A stretch of 64,000 nucleotides of DNA from Arenimonas sp049195245 (GTDB lineage Bacteria > Pseudomonadota > Gammaproteobacteria > Xanthomonadales > Xanthomonadaceae). Position numbers and translations under genes: made by a program. This document shows, piece after piece, positions 24,506 through 30,788 of this stretch. The notes under the pieces were generated by a model. That model was not told where the DNA came from, did no database searches, and saw only the letters and a list, made by a program, of their open reading frames with translations. The stretch's first letter is position 1. Each line of letters opens with the position of its first letter. The stretch covers positions 248,001 through 312,000 of the forward strand of contig NZ_JBMIRR010000025.1 of NCBI RefSeq assembly GCF_049195245.1, in the 5' to 3' direction.

Positions 24506-25837
24506 TCAGCACGCCGGCTCAGGCGGGGCAGCCCCGGTCCAGCGCGACAGCGAGGCCGTCCACGGCATCGGCCCGGACACCGGGGCGACCTCCGCCGCCA
24601 CCTTGGCCTCAGGCAGGCGAACCACCAGCTCCAGTGCGATGCCACGGAATCCGCCGCCCGCATCCTGCTCACCCACGCTCATCGCGGCGCCTGGCTCACC
24701 CGGCTTGAAGATCAGCTTCGGACTCCCCTGGCTGACACCGTCGCGAAGGATCTCGGCATCGGCGAACACGGTGCCATCCTCGCGCGGCGTGAGGGCCAGC
24801 TCCACCACCCAGGCGGCACCCGACTGCTCGAATTCGAAACGATGCGCTTCACCGGCGCGCAGGTTGAGCGACTGCACCCTTTCCTGTTGCCCGTCGATGC
24901 GGACCGTCATCGTCACGCCCAGCTCGCCCTCGGCCGGTGCCACCACGATGGCGCGCGCGGGCTGCGCCGCCCAGGCGGACCAGCCGCCTGCGGTGGCCAG
25001 CGCAAACACGATCATGAATCCGGAAAAGACGCGTGTGCGGCCGGGAAGAGGACGTTTGAGCATGGCAATGCGCTCCTTGAGCGGATGGGAACCAAACCAG
25101 TGGCAGCCCACGGGCAGTGGCCGGTCGGCGAGCTGGGTCTTGAGCAGGGCCTCGCCGTAGGCGCGGCGATGACGCGGGAACCGCGCGAGCACGGCGGCAT
25201 CGCAAGCCAGTTCCTGGTCCTGGCGCAGGCGTTCGGCCGCGTGGTGCACCAGCGGGTTGAACCACAGCAGGCAACGCAGCAGCGACACCCCCGCGTTCAC
25301 CGGCAGATCGCCCCGGCGCTGGTGCACCTGTTCGTGGCAAAGCACCAGCTGTTGCTGGGCCGCGTCATACCGGGTTTCGAAATCGGCGGGCAGCACGATG
25401 CGCGCCCGCCAGCCGATCACCGCCGGCAGGCCCGCGGCGCTGTCACTTTGCAGCAGGCCATCGGAACGCGTGACCAGCGCACCCAGGCTGGCGGTGAAGC
25501 GCCGCTGCTGGCGCAGGAGAAAGGCCGCCATGCCGAGCGCGCCCAAGGCCCACAGCCCCAGCCACGCGAGACGTACATCGATCGCCGCCGCCGGCGCTGC
25601 GGTATCTGCGATGGTCGCGATGGCAGGCAGTGCGATGCCAGCCGAGGGTGCGACCGGAACGACCGCGGCAGGCAAGGCCACGGCCAGCAGGGCAACCGGC
25701 ACCAGGCTCCAGGCGGCATAGGCCGCGCCGGCCCCGAAGGCCGCACGCAGCGGCTGTCGCAGCAGCAGCACCAGCACGATGGCGGCGCTGGTGGACAGGG
25801 TCCCCTCGATCAGAAGCTGCAGCAGGTCACGGCTCAT
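24506..25837 (-). CDS. M56-family (BlaR1/MecR1-like) membrane metallopeptidase
   Basis: A 443-residue polytopic membrane protein. About four TM segments in the N-terminal half surround the cytoplasmic zinc-protease motif H168-E-Q-V-H172 (LVLCHEQVHQRRGD). BlaR1-type proteins sense a signal and cleave the BlaI repressor. The C-terminal ~190 residues after the last TM (about 250-270) do not show the penicillin-binding SxxK/KTG sensor of BlaR1. They are a beta-rich, periplasmic-looking domain, so the signal is probably not a beta-lactam. The ATG overlaps the end of the BlaI gene by 11 bases. The pair is thus one operon under the BlaI operators upstream. Confidence 0.88.
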   Translation of the reverse strand: MSRDLLQLLIEGTLSTSAAIVLVLLLRQPLRAAFGAGAAYAAWSLVPVALLAVALPAAVVPVAPSAGIALPAIATIADTAAPAAAIDVRLAWLGLWALGALGMAAFLLRQQRRFTASLGALVTRSDGLLQSDSAAGLPAVIGWRARIVLPADFETRYDAAQQQLVLCHEQVHQRRGDLPVNAGVSLLRCLLWFNPLVHHAAERLRQDQELACDAAVLARFPRHRRAYGEALLKTQLADRPLPVGCHWFGSHPLKERIAMLKRPLPGRTRVFSGFMIVFALATAGGWSAWAAQPARAIVVAPAEGELGVTMTVRIDGQQERVQSLNLRAGEAHRFEFEQSGAAWVVELALTPREDGTVFADAEILRDGVSQGSPKLIFKPGEPGAAMSVGEQDAGGGFRGIALELVVRLPEAKVAAEVAPVSGPMPWTASLSRWTGAAPPEPAC

Positions 25838-26195
25838 CGTCGAGCTCCTGCACCAGCTTCTTGAGCTCGGCGATGTCCTTCTTGCCCAGCCGGCGCCGCT
25901 CGGTGAAATGCGCCACCATCGGGGCCACGCGACCGCCGAAGAGGCGATCAAGCAGGCTTTCGCTTTCCGCCTGCAGCCAGTCCTCCCGCGCCAGCACCGG
26001 GCTGTAGAGATAGCGCCGACCTTCCTTGCGCGCCGCGATGGCGCCCTTGTTGAGCAGACGGTTGAGCAAGGTCTTCACCGTCGCCTCCTGCCAGCCCTGG
26101 CGGGCGGCGACCGCCTTGTGCACGTCTTCGGCGGCCAGCGGGCAGCGTTTCCACAGCACCTGCATCACCACCGATTCGGCTTCGCTGATCTGCAT
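25827..26195 (-). CDS. BlaI/MecI-family transcriptional repressor
   Basis: A 122-residue winged-helix repressor. The N-terminal start ISEAESVVMQVLWKRCPL and the recognition region WQEATVKTLLNRLLNKGAI match the BlaI/MecI/CopY family. The C-terminal helices (about 75-122) form the dimerisation part. It should bind TACA/TACG-type dyads as a dimer and be inactivated by the co-encoded M56 protease. Two such dyads lie directly upstream. The ATG at 26195 is preferred because the operators and promoter sit just before it; the longer open frame is a shadow of the divergent enzyme gene. Confidence 0.93.
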   Translation of the reverse strand: MQISEAESVVMQVLWKRCPLAAEDVHKAVAARQGWQEATVKTLLNRLLNKGAIAARKEGRRYLYSPVLAREDWLQAESESLLDRLFGGRVAPMVAHFTERRRLGKKDIAELKKLVQELDDEP

Positions 26196-26199
26196 CCCG

Positions 26200-26236
26200 A
26201 TTACGTCCGTAATTTTTTCTGAATTTACGCCCGTAA
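26200..26236. promoter_or_regulatory. pair of BlaI-type operators
   Basis: Two dyads of the form TTACGnCCGTAA-like lie side by side. The first is ATTACG-TC-CGTAAT at 26200-26213, a perfect 14-base palindrome; the second is TTACG-CC-CGTAA at 26225-26236. Their centres are 24 bases apart, over two helical turns. They sit between the repressor start and its -35 element, with the second dyad covering the promoter, which suggests autorepression. Confidence 0.85.
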
Positions 26237-26249
26237 TCGAAAATGTCAA
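26222..26249 (-). promoter_or_regulatory. promoter of the blaI-M56 operon
   Basis: On the minus strand a perfect -35 TTGACA (26249-26244) is separated by 16 bases from TAAATT (26227-26222), a four-of-six -10. The second BlaI dyad overlaps the -10 and spacer, and the first dyad lies just downstream of the expected start of transcription. Confidence 0.65.
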
Positions 26250-26297
26250 GCGCTGGCTGCAGTGCGATACTGGGGCTCGATTCCACAGGCACTTCCG

Positions 26298-28244
26298 ATG
26301 GCCCCACCGCTCCAGCTCGACTCCCTCGATGCCGCCGTGGACCGGCTGCTGGCCCATGCTGGGCCGGCCCTGGTGCTGGCGGCCCCGCTGGGGCTGGGCA
26401 AGCCGCACCGGCTGCTCAATGCGCTGACGCGACGCATTGCCGCCGACCCGGCGCGGTCGCTGCACCTGCTCACCGCGCTGTCGCTGACGCCGCCGGCCCC
26501 AGGCCAGGGACTGCAGCGGCGTTTCCTGGCGCCCTTCCTGTCGCGCCAGTTCGGCGATGACTTCCCGGCGCTCGACTACGCGCTGGCCCTGCGCGCCGGC
26601 ACGCTGCCGGCCAACGTGCGCGTCGAGGAGTTCTACATGCAGTCCGGCGCCCTGCTGCGCTCGGACGTGGCCCAGCGTGACTACGTCAGCCTCAACTACA
26701 CCCACGTGGCGCGTGCGGTGGCCGAGCGCGGCGCCCAAGCTCTGGTGCAGAAAGTGGCGCGCGAACCGGGCGGCACGCGCCTGAGCCTGAGCTGCAATCC
26801 CGACCTCACCTTCGACCTGGTGGACGAGATGGCGCGGCTGGGCAAGCCCCGCCCGCTGCTGGTGGCCGAGATCGACCCGAACCTGCCCTGGCTCGATGGC
26901 CCGTGCGCGGTCCCGCAGGACTATTTCGACCTGGTGCTGGACCTGCCGGGCCCGGCGCCGAAGCTGTTTGCGCTGCCGCGCGAGCCGGTGAACGACGCCG
27001 ACTACGCCATCGGCCTGTACGCCAGCACCCTGGTGCGCGACGGCGGCACGCTGCAGATCGGCATCGGCTCGCTGTCGGATGCGCTGTGCCACGCGCTGGT
27101 GCTGCGGCACACGCGCAACGCCGACTACCTGGCGGCGCTGGAGGCGCTCTCGCCCGGGCTCGCGAGCTCCCGCCTGGTGCAGGCCACCGGCGGCGTCGCG
27201 CCCTTCGTGCAGGGCCTGTACGGCGCCAGCGAAATGGTCAACGACGGTTTCCGCTGCCTGGCGCAGGCCGGCATCCTGTCGCGACGCGTGGTGGACGATC
27301 CCGCCGCGATGGCGCGCATCAACGCCGGCACGCCCACCGACGCGGACCGCGGCGCGCTCGAACGCGACGGACGCTACCTCGACGGTGCCTTCTACCTGGG
27401 CTCCAGCGAGCTGTACGCCTGGCTGCGCGGCCTGTCGCCGGCGCAGGCGCGCGGCATCGGCATGACCCGCGTGTCGCACATCAACGAGCTCTACGGAAAC
27501 AACGAAGCCCTGGAGCGCGAGCAGCGCCGCGACGCGCGCTTCTTCAACACCTGCATGATGATGACCGGCCTGGGCGCGGCAGTGTCGGACGCGCTGGAGG
27601 ACGGCCGCGTCGTGTCCGGCGTCGGCGGCCAGTACAACTTCGTGGCGATGGCGCATGCCCTGCACGACGCGCGTTCGGTGCTGATGCTGCGCGCGGTGCG
27701 CGGCGCGGGCGCGGCCTCCAACCTCCTGTGGAACTATGGCCACGTGACCATCCCGCGCCACCTGCGCGACCTGGCCATTACCGAGTACGGTATCGCCGAC
27801 CTGCGCGGCCGCAGCGACGGCGATTGCGCGCAGGCGATGCTGGGCCTGGCCGACGTCCGCCACCAGGCCACGCTGCTGGCGGCCGCGAAGGCCGCTGGCA
27901 AGATCGACGCCGGCTTCGCGCCGCCGCAAGCTTGGGCCCGCAATGATTGCGACGACCTGGCCGCGCGGCTGCGTCCGCTGCGGCGGAGCGGCGTGCTGCC
28001 CGACTACCCGATGGGCAGCGATTTCACACCGGTCGAGCAGCGCCTGGCGAAAGCCCTGGCTTGGCTGAAATCGAACACGACCGGTGGACGGAAGTTCCTG
28101 ACCCTGGCCCGCGCGATCGCAACCCGGTCGCCTGCCGACGACGAGGCGCTGGCGCGCATGGGCCTCAACGCACCGTCCGGTTTCGGGGATCGCCTGCAGG
28201 GCAGGCTGTTGCGATTAGCGCTGTCGGAAACGCGCCGGTCCTAA
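26298..28244 (+). CDS. acetyl-CoA hydrolase/transferase family protein
   Basis: A 648-residue protein of the acetyl-CoA hydrolase/CoA-transferase superfamily, which moves CoA between acyl groups or hydrolyses acyl-CoA. The C-terminal domain is clear: MTRVSHINELYGN, FNTCMMMTGLGAAVSDAL and GVGGQYNFVAMAHAL, with the CoA-transferase motif ITEYGIADLRGRSD. The N-terminal half contains EEFYMQSGALLR and QIGIGSLSDAL. The protein is longer than the ~430-residue enzymes of the family, with extra N-terminal sequence. The ATG at 26298 is chosen; an in-frame ATG at 26262 lies close to the BlaI promoter and is less likely. Its stop overlaps the convergent DUF442 gene stop. Confidence 0.82.
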   Translation: MAPPLQLDSLDAAVDRLLAHAGPALVLAAPLGLGKPHRLLNALTRRIAADPARSLHLLTALSLTPPAPGQGLQRRFLAPFLSRQFGDDFPALDYALALRAGTLPANVRVEEFYMQSGALLRSDVAQRDYVSLNYTHVARAVAERGAQALVQKVAREPGGTRLSLSCNPDLTFDLVDEMARLGKPRPLLVAEIDPNLPWLDGPCAVPQDYFDLVLDLPGPAPKLFALPREPVNDADYAIGLYASTLVRDGGTLQIGIGSLSDALCHALVLRHTRNADYLAALEALSPGLASSRLVQATGGVAPFVQGLYGASEMVNDGFRCLAQAGILSRRVVDDPAAMARINAGTPTDADRGALERDGRYLDGAFYLGSSELYAWLRGLSPAQARGIGMTRVSHINELYGNNEALEREQRRDARFFNTCMMMTGLGAAVSDALEDGRVVSGVGGQYNFVAMAHALHDARSVLMLRAVRGAGAASNLLWNYGHVTIPRHLRDLAITEYGIADLRGRSDGDCAQAMLGLADVRHQATLLAAAKAAGKIDAGFAPPQAWARNDCDDLAARLRPLRRSGVLPDYPMGSDFTPVEQRLAKALAWLKSNTTGGRKFLTLARAIATRSPADDEALARMGLNAPSGFGDRLQGRLLRLALSETRRS

Positions 28245-28711
28245 CGCGAGAGTAGCGCCCGCACCGGGGCTTCCAGTCCGGAAAGCCCGGCCTGCCGGCC
28301 TTTTTCCACGGCGGCTTCGACCCCTGCCCCGCGAAGCCACGCTTCGCGCAGCGCGAACAGCGCCCCGACCCGGTTGCCGCTGGCGCAGTGCACAAGGCAG
28401 GGCGAAGGCAAGCGTTGCAGGAGCTCGTCGAAACGGGCCACGAGCGCAGGCGTGAGATCCGCGCTGGTGGCCACCGGCAGCGCCGCGTAGACCATGCCGA
28501 GGGCGGCAACGGCCTCGGCTTCGTCAAAACCGGGCTGCTCCGTGCCAGGACGAAGGTTGAGCACGCCGCGGAAGCCAGCGGCGACCAGCCTCGGCCAATC
28601 GGCCGGCTCGGGTTGTCCCGCACTGGCCAAGGTCGGTTCCAGCCGGCGAAAGCCCGGAATGTCCGCCAACGGCAGCGCAGGCATGGCCTCCTCGTCCTGT
28701 TCCGGTGTCAT
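28241..28711 (-). CDS. DUF442/Blh-type phosphatase-like (rhodanese-related) protein
   Basis: A 156-residue protein with the dual-specificity phosphatase-like loop HCASGNRVG (HCx5R) and upstream FRGVLNLRPGTEQPGF, the pattern of the DUF442 (TIGR01244) family. In Xylella and Agrobacterium this domain is fused to the persulfide dioxygenase in Blh and is thought to act as a sulfurtransferase in sulfide detoxification. Here it is a separate gene in the repressor's transcript, divergent from the dioxygenase. The ATG at 28711 overlaps the repressor's stop as ATGA, which fixes the start. Its own stop overlaps the facing gene's stop. Confidence 0.85.
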   Translation of the reverse strand: MTPEQDEEAMPALPLADIPGFRRLEPTLASAGQPEPADWPRLVAAGFRGVLNLRPGTEQPGFDEAEAVAALGMVYAALPVATSADLTPALVARFDELLQRLPSPCLVHCASGNRVGALFALREAWLRGAGVEAAVEKGRQAGLSGLEAPVRALLSR

Positions 28712-29043
28712 CGCGGGCAGTACAGCTTGTGCAGCATCGCCACCAGCGACCGGGCCGGACCCTTGGGCAAGGAATAGAAGACCTGCTGCGCTTCCCGGCG
28801 GGTTTTCACGAAGCCGCCTTCCCGAAGCTTGGCCAGGTGCTGGGACAGCGCCGATTGGCTGAGCGGCAGCCGTTCCAGCAGGGCGCCCACCGAGGCCTCG
28901 CCCTCGGACAGGTGGCACAGCACCAGCAGCCGCTGCTCGTTGCCCAGTGCCCGCATCAGCGCGGAGGCGGACTGGGCGGCCGCCGCCATGTCGCTCAGGC
29001 GGGCGCTGGAGGAGGTTTGGCGAGGGGAGGACTTCACGGGCAT
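28708..29043 (-). CDS. ArsR/SmtB-family repressor, BigR-like
   Basis: A 111-residue winged-helix regulator. The recognition helix is in LPLSQSALSQHLAKLREGGFV, preceded by LGNEQRLLVLCHLSEGEASV. Two cysteines are present (VLCHL and the C-terminal KLYCPR), matching the pair that in BigR/SqrR forms a di- or polysulfide bond in response to persulfide. Together with the divergent persulfide dioxygenase this supports a BigR-type sensor rather than a metal sensor. The start has no Shine-Dalgarno sequence and lies about one helical turn from a perfect -10, so the mRNA may be leaderless. Coupled by ATGA to the DUF442 gene. Confidence 0.9.
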   Translation of the reverse strand: MPVKSSPRQTSSSARLSDMAAAAQSASALMRALGNEQRLLVLCHLSEGEASVGALLERLPLSQSALSQHLAKLREGGFVKTRREAQQVFYSLPKGPARSLVAMLHKLYCPR

Positions 29044-29049
29044 GCCGCA

Positions 29050-29077
29050 ATTATATTATTGCAATCTAAATTAGCAA
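29050..29077 (-). promoter_or_regulatory. promoter of the bigR-DUF442 operon
   Basis: The minus strand has TTGCTA (29077-29072) as -35, a 16-base spacer, and a perfect TATAAT (29055-29050) as -10. The -35 lies inside the BigR-like dyad. The predicted transcription start falls on or beside the A of the repressor ATG. Confidence 0.6.
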
Positions 29078-29087
29078 GTGCTAATTT
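29068..29087. promoter_or_regulatory. BigR-like operator dyad
   Basis: AAATTAGCA (29068-29076) and TGCTAATTT (29079-29087) are perfect inverted repeats with a 2-base centre, AT-rich in a very GC-rich region. The dyad overlaps the -35 of the repressor and a possible plus-strand -10 (TAATTT at 29082-29087, with TTGCAA at 29059-29064 as -35). One bound repressor could therefore shut off both divergent transcripts. Confidence 0.75.
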
Positions 29088-29107
29088 GACCCCAAGGAGA
29101 CACGCCC

Positions 29108-29971
29108 ATGAACACGCCCACCGTCCAAGCCTTCCTGCACGAGGAAACCGGCACCTGGAGCTACGTGGTCGCGGACCTGCCCGCCGCCCGATGCGCCATC
29201 ATCGATCCGGTGCTCGACTACGACCCCAAGTCCGGGCGCACCGGCACCACCGCCGTGGACGCGATCCTGCGCTGGGTGCGCGAACGCGGGCTGCACCTGG
29301 ACTGGATCCTGGAAACCCATGCCCACGCCGACCACCTGACCGCCGCCCCGCACATCCAGCGCACGCTGGGCGGACGCATCGCCATCGGCGCCGGCATCCG
29401 CGAAGTGCAGGCGACGTTCAAGCCGATCTTCAATCTGGAAGCCGACTTCGCCACCGACGGATCGCAGTTCGACCATCTGTTCGCCGACGGCGAGGTCTTC
29501 GCCATCGGCGGGCTGACCGGACGCGTGATCGCCACGCCCGGCCACACCAACGACAGCGTCAGCTACCTGATCGGCGACGCCCTGTTCACCGGCGACAGCC
29601 TGTTCATGCCCGATGGCGGCACCGCGCGCTGCGACTTCCCGGGCGGCGATGCCGGCAAGCTGTTCCGCTCCATCCACCGGCTTTACCTGCTGCCAGACGA
29701 CACGCGCGTCTTTGTGTGCCACGACTACGGTCCGGGCGGGCGCGCGATCGAATGCGAGACCACCATCGGCGCGCAGAAGCGCAGCAACGTGCACGTGCGC
29801 GAAGGCGTGGAGGAGGCCGACTACGTGAAGCAGCGCAAGGCGCGCGATGCCACCCTGGCCATGCCGAACCTGATCCTGCCCTCGGTGCAGGTCAACATCC
29901 GCGCGGGCGCGCTGCCGCCGCCGGAAGCCAATGGCGTGCGCTACCTCAAGATTCCGCTGGACGCCCTGTGA
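29108..29971 (+). CDS. persulfide dioxygenase, metallo-beta-lactamase fold (ETHE1/Blh type)
   Basis: A 287-residue MBL-fold iron enzyme that oxidises glutathione persulfide to sulfite. The metal motif ETHAHADHLTAA, the second ligand region ATPGHTNDSVSYL, the bridging Asp in FTGDSLFMPDGG and the late His in VCHDYGPGGR are all present, as in the ETHE1-like subgroup. The length fits the MBL part of Blh without the fused DUF442 domain. AAGGAG precedes the ATG. It begins an operon with two half-size YeeE permeases and is controlled by the shared BigR-like operator region. Confidence 0.92.
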   Translation: MNTPTVQAFLHEETGTWSYVVADLPAARCAIIDPVLDYDPKSGRTGTTAVDAILRWVRERGLHLDWILETHAHADHLTAAPHIQRTLGGRIAIGAGIREVQATFKPIFNLEADFATDGSQFDHLFADGEVFAIGGLTGRVIATPGHTNDSVSYLIGDALFTGDSLFMPDGGTARCDFPGGDAGKLFRSIHRLYLLPDDTRVFVCHDYGPGGRAIECETTIGAQKRSNVHVREGVEEADYVKQRKARDATLAMPNLILPSVQVNIRAGALPPPEANGVRYLKIPLDAL

Positions 29972-30384
29972 GCGCCTGGATCCCTGCGCTGGCGGGCGGC
30001 GCCCTGATCGGCCTGGCGGCCACGGTGCTGCTGGGGCTCAATGGCCGCATCGCCGGCATCAGCGGCATCGCCTGGAACGCCCTGGTGGAAACGGGCGCGG
30101 AACGCCGTTGGCGCCGGGCCTTCCTGGCCGGCCTGGTGATCGGCGCGGGCCTCTGGTTTGCGATGGCTCCCGGGGTCGCGCCGGCGCGCAGCGGTTTTCC
30201 CCTGCCCCTGCTGCTGGCGGGTGCGCTGCTGGTCGGCATCGGCACGCGCCTGGGCAGCGGCTGCACCAGCGGTCACGGCATCTGCGGGCTGGCGCGCTTT
30301 TCGCCGAGGTCGCTGGCGGCGGTGGTGGTCTTCATGGGCACGGCGGTGGCCACGACGACGGTGGTGCGCCATGTCATCGGCTAG
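29968..30384 (+). CDS. YeeE/YedE-family (sulfur transport) half-size membrane protein, first copy
   Basis: A 138-residue polytopic protein with about four TM helices. It contains the family motif GIGTRLGSGCTSGHGICGLARFS, whose Cys residues line the thiosulfate path in full-length YeeE. Genes of this half-size type occur in tandem pairs beside persulfide dioxygenases and BigR. The likely role is movement of a sulfur compound across the inner membrane. The GTG start overlaps the dioxygenase stop as GTGA, so translation is coupled. Confidence 0.85.
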   Translation: MSAWIPALAGGALIGLAATVLLGLNGRIAGISGIAWNALVETGAERRWRRAFLAGLVIGAGLWFAMAPGVAPARSGFPLPLLLAGALLVGIGTRLGSGCTSGHGICGLARFSPRSLAAVVVFMGTAVATTTVVRHVIG

Positions 30385-30787
30385 GCCGGTCGTGTTCGCC
30401 GGAATCGCCGGCCTGCTGTTCGGGCTGGGACTTGCCGTGGCGGGCATGGCCGATCCGGAGAAGGTGCTGGCCTTCCTGGATGTGCTGGGCAATTGGGATC
30501 CCAGCCTGGCCTTCGTGATGGGCGGCGCGCTGGCGGTGGCCGTGCCCGGGTTCGCCTTGGTGCGGCGGCGCGGTCGTGCGGTCTGCGGTCCGTTGCAGCT
30601 GCCGGGCAAGCGCACGGTGGACCGCGATCTGCTGCTGGGAGCCGTGCTGTTCGGGGTCGGCTGGGGCCTGGCGGGCTATTGCCCCGGGCCTGCGCTGGCC
30701 GGACTCGGGCGGCTCGCGCCCGAGTCCCTGCTGGTGGTTCCGGTGATGTTTTTCGGGTTCTGGATCGCCGGAACGCTGAAGCGCTGA
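30371..30787 (+). CDS. YeeE/YedE-family (DUF6691) half-size membrane protein, second copy
   Basis: A 138-residue polytopic protein, the second half-size YeeE-like subunit. The first helix pair includes LLFGLGLAVAGMADPEKVLAF, and the conserved Cys lies in GLAGYCPGPALAGLG, the signature of DUF6691. It overlaps the previous gene by 14 bases and probably forms a heteromeric transporter with it. The ATG at 30371 was chosen because it gives the family N-terminus; longer upstream frames shadow the first copy. The stop converges on tkt with one base between. Confidence 0.85.
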   Translation: MSSARPVVFAGIAGLLFGLGLAVAGMADPEKVLAFLDVLGNWDPSLAFVMGGALAVAVPGFALVRRRGRAVCGPLQLPGKRTVDRDLLLGAVLFGVGWGLAGYCPGPALAGLGRLAPESLLVVPVMFFGFWIAGTLKR

Positions 30788-30788
30788 G

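Noticed and set aside
26262..26297. Earlier ATG for the acetyl-CoA hydrolase/transferase
   Set aside because: It would add 12 residues with no family similarity and lies close to the BlaI promoter; the ATG at 26298 is adequate, though the choice is not certain.
28241..29050. A single 269-codon gene fusing the DUF442 protein to upstream sequence
   Set aside because: The upstream part overlaps the BigR-like repressor out of frame; the repressor is a clear ArsR protein and the ATGA junction sets the DUF442 start.
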